Source: Candidatus Pacearchaeota archaeon
GTDB lineage: Archaea; Nanoarchaeota; Nanoarchaeia; Pacearchaeales; GW2011-AR1
Assembly: GCA_002690445.1 (NCBI GenBank)
Contig: NZER01000099.1
Coordinates: forward strand, 1-11,519
DNA: 11,519 bases
Direction of reading: 5' to 3'
The notes under the pieces were generated by a model. It saw only the letters and a list, made by a program, of their open reading frames with translations, was not told where the DNA came from and did not search any database. The translations under genes were made by a program, and so were the position numbers. Shown piece after piece: positions 1-5,357 of the stretch (positions are counted from its first letter, which is position 1; each line of letters starts with the position of its first letter).

Positions 1-1
1 A

Positions 2-34
2 GGAAGACACCCCGATCAAACGTCGCCTAATCAC
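2..34 (-). CDS. Possible start of a further gene, cut by the left edge
   Basis: A GTG at 34-32 overlaps the TGA of the preceding gene by four bases (GTGA), the junction type common in phage operons, and a GAGGG lies 4 bases upstream of it. The frame stays open to the edge and reads M(V)-I-R-R-R-L-I-G-V-S-S. A basic start leading into hydrophobic residues would suit a membrane anchor or signal peptide, such as that of a spanin or lipoprotein, but eleven residues cannot establish this. The spacing of the ribosome site is short, so the call is tentative. Confidence 0.25.
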   Translation of the reverse strand, partial: MIRRRLIGVSS

Positions 35-192
35 TCAACCCTCGCGTCCACGATAGCCTGAGATACCAGGTAGCAGCACACCACCGCCGCCATCGGCCAA
101 GTGAAGTCTACGGCCCCGGTAACGGCCACCGCACCCACCGCAGCGGTCACCGCCAGCTTGCGGCTGGTGATCTTGTCGATTATGCGTTTCAT
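31..192 (-). CDS. Small membrane protein, holin-like candidate (53 aa)
   Basis: This 53-residue protein begins with a basic helix (MKRIIDKITSRK) and continues with a hydrophobic stretch at about residues 13-27 (AVTAAVGAVAVTGAV). A second hydrophobic stretch at about 32-47 (WPMAAVVCCYLVSQA) is followed by a short charged end. Two short membrane segments with a basic N terminus fit a small holin-type or other phage inner-membrane protein, but there is no diagnostic motif. The ATG at 192 is chosen because GAGG lies 5 bases before it and the preceding gene ends only 13 bases upstream. A longer in-frame reading up to 372 would run inside that preceding gene and has no ATG. It is the last complete gene of a string of membrane proteins, which is why a lysis role is considered; that role is inference. 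Confidence 0.6.
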   Translation of the reverse strand: MKRIIDKITSRKLAVTAAVGAVAVTGAVDFTWPMAAVVCCYLVSQAIVDARVE

Positions 193-205
193 ATTAGCCT
201 CATCG

Positions 206-616
206 TTAATCTGCTTCGTAATAACTTCGCGCCACCCAGGCGAAGGTCGTCGTTGCAGCCCAGCATACAAACCCATAAAAAATCTCATGCTCAAAGAGCC
301 ACGCAGGACCAGGGTATCCATACTCGCCAAACGAAGCCCAGAGCAGCGTGACCACCGAGATCGCCGAGGCACTGGTCATCGAACAAGATTTTAGCTTCTC
401 TGCTGCCGCTTGCTGGCGCGTGATCACCCCCATTTTACGGGTAAGTTGCCGTTTTTCTTTTTTAAGTTCCTCTGCCGCCGCTTTAGATTCCCGTGTTATT
501 ATTTGTAAGTTGCTATTATCCTGTTGCAGCACCTTTTTTTCTGCGAGAAGTTTGTCCACCTCGACCCTGCACTCTGAGAACGAAGCGATGTCTTTGCTCG
601 ATTGTGGGCGTGGCAT
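206..616 (-). CDS. Coiled-coil protein with C-terminal membrane hairpin, unknown function (136 aa)
   Basis: Residues about 12-76 are rich in Lys, Glu, Gln and Leu with a heptad-like pattern (for example DKLLAEKKVLQQDN and EELKKEKRQLTRKM), indicating a long coiled coil. The C-terminal third has two hydrophobic stretches, about 83-98 and 112-132 (FYGFVCWAATTTFAWVARSYY), joined by a Gly/Pro-containing turn (GYPGPAW). There is no signal peptide, so the coiled coil probably lies in the cytoplasm with a hairpin in the inner membrane. An Rz-type inner spanin has its anchor at the N terminus, so this is not a standard spanin. The start ATG overlaps the stop of the preceding MscS-like gene (TAATG), and AAGGGG lies 11 bases upstream. 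It could be a holin-like or membrane-remodelling protein; I do not recognise the family. Confidence 0.65.
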   Translation of the reverse strand: MPRPQSSKDIASFSECRVEVDKLLAEKKVLQQDNSNLQIITRESKAAAEELKKEKRQLTRKMGVITRQQAAAEKLKSCSMTSASAISVVTLLWASFGEYGYPGPAWLFEHEIFYGFVCWAATTTFAWVARSYYEAD

Positions 617-1032
617 TATTCATTTTTCCCCTTGCCATTCGGTCCTTCCGACCAACGCCAGTAATCTTCAGACTCCAAATTCTCCAGCGGTTTCTCAATT
701 CGCATATCTTTGAGTGCTGTATTTGGGACTGCCAACTTAGTCCCACCAACCGCCACGCCATCCCGATAAGACGTCAGATAAAAAACGGTCTTGGTGAGGC
801 CCACACGGGCAATACGGCCCGGCCTACCGTCTACTATGACTACATCGTCTTCGTCGTAGTCAGTCCCAAAAAATACTTGTAACCCCGCTACGCCATTTTC
901 GATACTCGACTTGAACAGCAGCAGCGCAAACGCGATTATCGCGATCCAAGAATATTCGCTTACAAGATTCGCAACGCCACTTTGCTCACCAAATTTTGTA
1001 AGTGCCTCAGTTGCATCAGTATCCGCGTTCAT
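616..1032 (-). CDS. Mini-MscS-like membrane protein (138 aa)
   Basis: The protein has one hydrophobic helix at about residues 27-42 (YSWIAIIAFALLLF), then a stretch SIENGVAGLQVFFGTDYDED, then a beta-rich part with VVIVDGRPGRIARV and LAVPNTAL. From memory this follows the end of the pore helix TM3 and the beta domain of E. coli MscS: SLSNLAAGV..., the GEYV.LGG..GTV strand pair, and the IPN near the end of the beta domain. The usual first two helices and the C-terminal alpha/beta cage are missing; a short charged tail follows residue 115. MscS proteins form heptameric channels opened by membrane tension; whether this short form forms a pore is inference. The ATG lies inside the 3' end of the upstream membrane-peptide gene with only a weak ribosome site, suggesting translational coupling, and its stop overlaps the next start (TAATG). 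Confidence 0.68.
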   Translation of the reverse strand: MNADTDATEALTKFGEQSGVANLVSEYSWIAIIAFALLLFKSSIENGVAGLQVFFGTDYDEDDVVIVDGRPGRIARVGLTKTVFYLTSYRDGVAVGGTKLAVPNTALKDMRIEKPLENLESEDYWRWSEGPNGKGKNE

Positions 1033-1132
1033 TTTTTCGACGCTGGACAGCGGCCCAGATCACGAGCGCACTCATCCAGACGATGGCTGATCCCAGCATG
1101 AAAATAATCACCGCCTCGCAGGTATGAATCAT
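1016..1132 (-). CDS. Single-helix membrane peptide (38 aa, or 43 aa from 1147)
   Basis: A short frame reads MIHTCEAVIIFMLGSAIVWM, continues hydrophobic to about residue 29, and ends in a basic tail (QRRKNERGY). This is a textbook N-out or N-in single membrane helix with a positively charged C terminus. Its last 17 bases overlap the start of the MscS-like gene, so the two are probably translated together. An in-frame ATG at 1147 would add five residues (MDDAA); neither start has a strong ribosome site, so the true start is undecided. Peptides of this kind in phages include holins, antiholins and regulators of membrane complexes. The length is short enough for chance, but the strong hydrophobic/basic pattern and the tight overlap support a real gene. 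Confidence 0.5.
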   Translation of the reverse strand: MIHTCEAVIIFMLGSAIVWMSALVIWAAVQRRKNERGY

Positions 1133-1198
1133 GGCCGCATCATCCATTGGAGAAGGCGAATGAAGGGGCGTAGAAGACGGTCAAGAATTGGAGTAAGC

Positions 1199-1336
1199 CT
1201 AATAACCCTTAGTCCGTGCTTTAGCTTTGGGTTTCTTGGCTTGCTTCATTGGCTTGCCCGTGCGTTTGGCTTCTTTCTTCGCAGCCGCTACGCCTTTTTT
1301 GCCGTAGCTATAAGTCTTGCTTCCCACTTTAGGCAT
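1199..1336 (-). CDS. Small Lys-rich basic protein, MPKVG type (45 aa)
   Basis: A 45-residue frame begins MPKVGSKTYSYGKKGVAAAK and continues as a run of Lys, Ala, Arg and Pro ending in KARTKGY. Roughly two in five residues are Lys or Arg and almost none are acidic. Small proteins that start MPKVG and are Lys-rich are, from memory, common in marine phage genomes, often near tail or packaging genes; their function is not known to me. Nucleic-acid binding or neutralisation of an acidic partner are guesses from charge alone. The ATG at 1336 is chosen over the ATG two codons upstream because GGAGG at 1345-1349 leaves 8 bases to 1336 but only 2 bases to 1342. Confidence 0.75.
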   Translation of the reverse strand: MPKVGSKTYSYGKKGVAAAKKEAKRTGKPMKQAKKPKAKARTKGY

Positions 1337-1405
1337 GATCATTTCCTCCGTGGTTTGATTACCGTCACCGTCACCCCCAATGCCGCGAGGAAGCGCGTGA
1401 GGAGC
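1337..1405 (-). other. Short spacer carrying a ribosome binding site
   Basis: This 69-base interval is the largest gap between genes in the window. It contains the GGAGG ribosome site for the Lys-rich peptide gene at 1345-1349 (minus strand) and a small TGACGG direct repeat just upstream of it. I see no convincing promoter, and no GC-rich stem followed by T residues that would make a terminator. Confidence 0.5.
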
Positions 1406-1618
1406 CTACGCATCATCGTCAGGCACCTTGCCGTTAGTGGCTGTAAGAGCCGTGAGGATGTCCCGTTGCCCAACGCATCGTTGATAGATCGGATCGTTAG
1501 ACGCGAGGGCGTTGAGCCGCTCTTGCATCTGAGCCTCGACCAGTGCCAACTGCTGCGCTGGCGTCGTCGTCTGGGGCTGAGACTCGGTGGTCTCTTCTTG
1601 CTCGATTGCTTCAGTCAT
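1406..1618 (-). CDS. Small hypothetical phage protein (70 aa)
   Basis: The protein starts MTEAIEQEETTESQPQTTT, an acidic and polar leader likely to be disordered, followed by a helical part (residues 20-45, AQQLALVEAQMQERLNAL) and a C-terminal part containing DPIYQRCVGQRDILTAL. The ATG at 1618 is firmly placed: it overlaps the TAA of the upstream gene (TAATG) and has a perfect AGGAGG at 1626-1631 with a 7-base spacer. The frame can be read further upstream to 1690, but only inside the neighbouring gene and without a good start. It is co-translated with the 84-residue gene and the fibre, so a structural accessory or fibre-related role is possible; nothing in the residues proves it. Confidence 0.75.
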   Translation of the reverse strand: MTEAIEQEETTESQPQTTTPAQQLALVEAQMQERLNALASNDPIYQRCVGQRDILTALTATNGKVPDDDA

Positions 1619-1872
1619 TATGCGGCCTCCTGACTTGCTTGAAACTCTGCCCACGCAGTCTTGACCGCATCGGTCCAAACCGCATTGCATATCGCTTGTA
1701 TCTCGGCAGTCTGGTCCGTGATGTCATTATCGGGGTGCAGTACGTAACGGCGGAAACTGCGCGAAATCTCAGTGTCATCTTCGGTGATAACCGTAGCCTC
1801 ACGCACTTGCACCGCTTTATATTGCCCAACTACTTCGATCTTATCGTGTTCGATGCTTCTTTCGATTGCCAT
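1618..1872 (-). CDS. Small conserved-looking phage protein downstream of the fibre (84 aa)
   Basis: The sequence MAIERSIEHDKIEVVGQYKA begins a beta-rich half with alternating hydrophobic residues (IEVVG, KAVQVREATVI, EISRSFRRYVL). A helical C-terminal half follows, with an alternating Ala/Trp pattern (AICNAVWTDAVKTAWAEF). From memory, closely similar small proteins recur next to tail fibre genes in marine phages, without an assigned function. AAGGAG at 1880-1885 lies over the TAA of the fibre gene with a 7-base spacer, one of the best ribosome sites in the window, implying efficient expression. A fibre-associated, fibre-assembly or capsid-decorating role would fit the location, but that is inference. 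Confidence 0.8.
   Translation of the reverse strand: MAIERSIEHDKIEVVGQYKAVQVREATVITEDDTEISRSFRRYVLHPDNDITDQTAEIQAICNAVWTDAVKTAWAEFQASQEAA
1626..1631 (-). promoter_or_regulatory. Ribosome binding site AGGAGG deciding the start of the 70-residue gene
   Basis: A perfect AGGAGG lies inside the 3' end of the 84-residue gene, 7 bases before the ATG at 1618. It excludes the longer upstream reading of the same frame. Confidence 0.85.
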
Positions 1873-1879
1873 TTTAACT

Positions 1880-1885
1880 CTCCTT
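1880..1885 (-). promoter_or_regulatory. Strong ribosome binding site AAGGAG over the fibre stop codon
   Basis: The fibre TAA overlaps AAGGAG (TAAGGAG), 7 bases before the ATG of the 84-residue gene. It fixes that start and couples its translation to the fibre. Confidence 0.85.
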
Positions 1886-2924
1886 AAGCGGCCATATATG
1901 TACCAGCCATAAACAATTGATTTCCACCAGACGCTCTATACACTTGTGATGACTCTATATTCGCAGGGGCATTGCCATCTTGTTTTTGCGTATAACTAGT
2001 CAGATAAGTATTATTCACGTTAAGATAAAACGTGCCGACAGGGCCCCCACTAAAGTATTCCCAAGCCGCAAAGTATCTGACATGAGATGCCGTGCTATTG
2101 TATGACGTATATGGCAATCCGTATACGTATACTACACTACTATCATTTGATGCACTTGCATCGAAATCAACCCCAAGTTGAAAATAAACCAGATTGCCAA
2201 CCTTAACATATTCCGCTTCCTCCCAGTTGAGAGCATATGATGACGTAGAGTATTTAACTATGGGTGTGAAGGTGCCCTCTTCGTAGTCGTCCAGCACCTC
2301 GCTCGTCATACCCCCAGCATCAGCAGTCGCTGAGAAGTCGATGCCCTTGCCACTGGTGCCTATAATGAGGTTTCCCGAAGTCACTTCAACATCTGTACCA
2401 CCCGTTGCAATTTCGAGGACCGTTCCATCGGCATCGTTCTTGATCGTCACATCGTTGGTCGATCCCTGTCCCGTCAGGATAAGACCCTCGGCGGCGGTGT
2501 AGCCCATCGCCGCGTTATCACTCGCGGCTGTGTCACTATCGGCATTCACTGTACCGGCTGTAAAATCGCCCGATACATCTGCCGCTCCCGTCACTGTCAG
2601 CGTCGAGCCGTCGAAGGTGAGGTTGGCCTCGCCCTGCATAGCGTTGGCTGCCGTGACAGTCACGACGGTGTTATTGGTGGTCCCCGTGAGGGAGGCACCC
2701 GCCGCATCTGCATACGCCGTGGTTGCCAATTTTGTCGAGTTGTTGGCCGCCGATTGAGTCGTAGCCGTCACTCCATCTACTAGAGCAAATCCCGGTGTAG
2801 CACTGTCAGACATTATTTTGTCGATTGCCGTTTTAAGGAAATCGTCGTTGGTTGACAGAACTCCAACGTCAGATGCTTTAGTAGGATTACCTACTGTAAC
2901 ACTAAAACCCGATGTGTAAGCCAT
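1884..2924 (-). CDS. Tail fibre / receptor-binding structural protein (346 aa)
   Basis: The protein is low in Cys and rich in Thr, Ala, Gly, Ser and Asp, typical of trimeric phage fibres. It has an N-terminal attachment-like part (1-50), then an element ATTQSAANNSTKLATTAYAD at 54-73. A beta-repetitive shaft follows (for example NLTFDGSTLTVTGAADVSGD at 101-120 and DVTIKNDADGTVLEI at 158-172). The element GKGIDFSATADAGG..SEVLDDYEEGTFTP at 193-221 often precedes a variable tip in marine phage fibres (from memory). Residues after 221 are aromatic-rich (Tyr, Phe, Trp) and likely form the globular tip that binds the host surface. AGGAA at 2932-2936 lies 7 bases before the ATG; the hub gene ends 18 bases upstream. 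The middle is visibly GC-richer than both ends. Confidence 0.85.
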   Translation of the reverse strand: MAYTSGFSVTVGNPTKASDVGVLSTNDDFLKTAIDKIMSDSATPGFALVDGVTATTQSAANNSTKLATTAYADAAGASLTGTTNNTVVTVTAANAMQGEANLTFDGSTLTVTGAADVSGDFTAGTVNADSDTAASDNAAMGYTAAEGLILTGQGSTNDVTIKNDADGTVLEIATGGTDVEVTSGNLIIGTSGKGIDFSATADAGGMTSEVLDDYEEGTFTPIVKYSTSSYALNWEEAEYVKVGNLVYFQLGVDFDASASNDSSVVYVYGLPYTSYNSTASHVRYFAAWEYFSGGPVGTFYLNVNNTYLTSYTQKQDGNAPANIESSQVYRASGGNQLFMAGTYMAA

Positions 2925-2942
2925 AGTATTATTCCTGTTTCC

Positions 2943-4568
2943 CTAAAACCACAAACTTCTATTTAATGATTTTGAATCCGTCGATGTTGCGTAGCCAGTA
3001 GTTGTAGTCCAAAACCCCTGTGATTCCTTTTCCGACTCAGTAGCGTCAGCCCATGCAGGAGCACCGTCTTCCGTCCATCGCCCTACGCCCAAGATAAACA
3101 CGTCAGTAGCACTTATCCTCGTAGTCATAGAAGCAAGATCGGTTTCCATCCTTCTTATCTGAAACGTACGCGAATCGAAAACATTATAGTTAATGTCTAT
3201 CTGGTCTGCCAGACTCTCAAGCAATGCCCTGTTTGTTAGCGTCAGGTTCACGTTAATAGGTTCATTGCTGTACGTTACTAGCTCCCTTTGCACTCTCAGT
3301 TCCGTCTGCGTTTTGTCGTAAAACCAATTAAACGACATGGGCCTTTCAATAACAGAAGACACATTGTCAACTTCCGTAGTCAACTGTCTTGTATAAGACC
3401 CTAAAAAAACACCGTAAGTAGGATCAAAATTATAATTGCTAGTTATTTTATTGGCGTAAAATCTGTCTGGGTCATGCTCTACCGAAAAGGCAGCTTTCTC
3501 GTTTCGATCTATCGTTATGTCTGAATCAAAATAAGCCGTGCGCTCAGATGCCAAATCAAGAGATCTATATTTAGGAGAATATTTACCTCCTACAAACCTC
3601 ATGTCGAGACTTGCTTCATTAATCAGTTCACCCACAAGCGTTTCGGTAGACACCCTATTTCTTATAAACGATCTGCATTCCTCCGTTATATCCGCATCCA
3701 AGCCAGTGAAACTTGATATATTCAGATCTGCGGACGTAAGACCCATGTATGCAGTATAGATATTCTTCAGTATGTCGTGCGGCTTTTCTATTAAAGTTCC
3801 CCCTAATGTTTCGATGCCCTTGCAATTTACAGAGATGGTATCTGTAGTGGCCGCATAACTTACTGCACTGTGAAGCTGAAAAGAAGCATCATCAAGAGAG
3901 ACATTTAAATAATTTACTCTAACACCATTCTTCTTCACTTTATCAAGCGAGTTCAATCTGTGACTTGCCACTTTAAATCTCTTGTGTGTCGCAGTCATGC
4001 TTGTACATACGACAGGCACAGCCACCCCTGCGGCAGCATTGGAAGCATAATTGCCATAGACTATGGGTATGGGTGATCCAGTGGCGTTCTTCTGTATGTC
4101 GGGAAAGTCGTCTGTGCTGAAAACTGTGGCGGGGAGAACCTTCCTGTCTTTAAGCCTTCTATCTATAACATTAAAATGAGCTTGATCTTCATCCCACCCA
4201 ATGCCATTTGGATGAGTAACAAAACCGGGGAAAACGAGAGAGTAGTTCGCCTTAGATTCGCCTTCTCCAAGCCAAATATTCACCTTCTTATTGGCAAACT
4301 CAAAGTCCTGTATATAATTTTGCACTTTACCATCTGTATTATCCACATCTACTCGAAACGTGTCTATAGTCTCTTTGGCCTCAAGGAATGTACCCAATCC
4401 ACGACTTAAACTACCCGCAGTTGGCAGTCGTCCTTCGTAAAAATCTCCCGACGTATTACTCGTTTGTATCGACAGATCTTCTTCTGCATACCTTAAAGTA
4501 GTAGAACCCAATAAAAACTCTACCAAGTAGTGGTATTCTCCAGACTTTGCACTTGGATTGAACGCCAT
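2943..4568 (-). CDS. Tail hub / tail-tip baseplate-like protein (541 aa)
   Basis: The N-terminal part (about 12-145) alternates strands typical of phage tail hub proteins: TTLRYAEEDLSI, an ETIDTFRVDVDNTDG segment, VNIWLGEG and LVFPGFVT. The motif GSPIPIVYGNY follows at about 164-174; 'IPIVYG' is common, from memory, in minor tail proteins that sit below the distal tail protein. Further mixed alpha/beta segments and a Trp- and Thr-rich C terminus follow (RWTEDGAPAW at about 494-503). The start ATG directly follows the TAG of the previous gene, with AAGAG 9 bases upstream. Position after the tape measure and the 262-residue tail protein, and before the fibre, fits a hub that closes the tube and carries the fibre. 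No peptidase or lysozyme motif was noticed. Confidence 0.75.
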   Translation of the reverse strand: MAFNPSAKSGEYHYLVEFLLGSTTLRYAEEDLSIQTSNTSGDFYEGRLPTAGSLSRGLGTFLEAKETIDTFRVDVDNTDGKVQNYIQDFEFANKKVNIWLGEGESKANYSLVFPGFVTHPNGIGWDEDQAHFNVIDRRLKDRKVLPATVFSTDDFPDIQKNATGSPIPIVYGNYASNAAAGVAVPVVCTSMTATHKRFKVASHRLNSLDKVKKNGVRVNYLNVSLDDASFQLHSAVSYAATTDTISVNCKGIETLGGTLIEKPHDILKNIYTAYMGLTSADLNISSFTGLDADITEECRSFIRNRVSTETLVGELINEASLDMRFVGGKYSPKYRSLDLASERTAYFDSDITIDRNEKAAFSVEHDPDRFYANKITSNYNFDPTYGVFLGSYTRQLTTEVDNVSSVIERPMSFNWFYDKTQTELRVQRELVTYSNEPINVNLTLTNRALLESLADQIDINYNVFDSRTFQIRRMETDLASMTTRISATDVFILGVGRWTEDGAPAWADATESEKESQGFWTTTTGYATSTDSKSLNRSLWF

Positions 4569-5357
4569 CTAATTTTTCTCTTGGAAGTTCACTTCCATTA
4601 AATCCATCTCTTTGCCAAACCTCTGTTGCCTTCCTACCGGAGTCGTAATCTGCGAGTAGTACGTATGATGCTGTGGCCTAGCAACAGGATCAAGCGATAC
4701 AAGCAATGGAGCAAAACGCCCCACTTTGGCATATATACCTAATATCTGATCTTGCTCTGCCTCGTCCAAAGATGAAACAGAATACGTCATCTCCGTGTAC
4801 TGTCTCTTCACGTTGGCGTATCCCTGCCGCCCTGACGTTTCTGCAAAGCGAGATGGGTCCACTCTAGTAAGGCGAAATCCTTCTCTCAAATTCCTGTTCG
4901 GCTCAATGTATCGCCCTGCCATGATTCTTCCTACCTCAATATTAGTTGAGGCGTTCCCCGCGTCCTTCCAGTACAAACGCAAATGCTGATAGTTTTGTAC
5001 TGAGTCAAAAAAATGAGTGATCTTGCGTAGAGTATTACCTTGCCCATCCGTTGCCATAGATAAAGTAACATTGACGGCAGGGCCAGACCCAAAATTACCT
5101 GTCGAGTTCAACTGCAAGCTTATAGTGGCATCCTTGGACGCGCTAAAATTTCCTATAAAAACAGTATTAAATCCTGTGGGACCACCCGATGCCTTAAAGC
5201 TAACATATTCATTTGCCTTGCCCGTAGTCCTATATACCTTACGCACCAATTCATCTTGAACATTGATAGCAGGGAGTCCAGATGTTTGAGATGATGCATT
5301 TAATTCTGCATCATCCATGACATCTTCGATTAAAAACCTAACTTTGTTGTTTGGCAT
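4569..5357 (-). CDS. Minor tail protein, distal-tail-like (262 aa)
   Basis: The N-terminal half looks like a jelly-roll (galactose-binding type) domain: LNASSQTSGLPAINVQDE at about 19-36, then YVSFKA and FNTVFIGNFSASKDATISLQ. The C-terminal half begins at AGRYIEPNRN (about 147-156) and contains GRQGYANVKRQ, a DEAEQDQILGIYAKVGR helix and LVSLDPVARPQHHTYY, ending in an MEVNFQEK strand. This pattern resembles proteins encoded right after tape measure genes that form the distal tail ring. The ATG overlaps the TAA of the tape measure gene (TAATG). I see no clear ribosome site, so re-initiation after the tape measure gene is likely. Assignment rests on position and fold pattern, not on a specific motif. 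Confidence 0.72.
   Translation of the reverse strand: MPNNKVRFLIEDVMDDAELNASSQTSGLPAINVQDELVRKVYRTTGKANEYVSFKASGGPTGFNTVFIGNFSASKDATISLQLNSTGNFGSGPAVNVTLSMATDGQGNTLRKITHFFDSVQNYQHLRLYWKDAGNASTNIEVGRIMAGRYIEPNRNLREGFRLTRVDPSRFAETSGRQGYANVKRQYTEMTYSVSSLDEAEQDQILGIYAKVGRFAPLLVSLDPVARPQHHTYYSQITTPVGRQQRFGKEMDLMEVNFQEKN

Noticed and set aside
31..372. Longer N-terminal version (113 aa) of the 53-residue membrane protein
   Set aside because: The added part lies inside the coiled-coil gene in another frame, starts without ATG, and the internal ATG at 192 has a good GAGG site.
1148..1198. Possible promoter (TTGACC) between the Lys-rich peptide gene and the membrane peptide gene
   Set aside because: A -35-like TTGACC is present, but no acceptable -10 sequence lies 16-18 bases further on.
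1350..1405. Small CGCG hairpin in the spacer before the Lys-rich peptide gene
   Set aside because: Only four base pairs and no T-run; within chance expectation.
1124..1633. Plus-strand open frame of 169 codons
   Set aside because: It crosses antisense over four small minus-strand genes that have good ribosome sites and overlap junctions; its Arg/Leu/Ser-rich composition is typical of an antisense reading.
1406..1690. Longer N-terminal version (94 aa) of the 70-residue protein
   Set aside because: The extension overlaps the 84-residue gene and AGGAGG with TAATG fixes the start at 1618.
2530..2757. Plus-strand open frame opposite the fibre
   Set aside because: Antisense to the repetitive Ala/Thr/Val fibre shaft, whose codon pattern keeps the frame open; no ribosome site.
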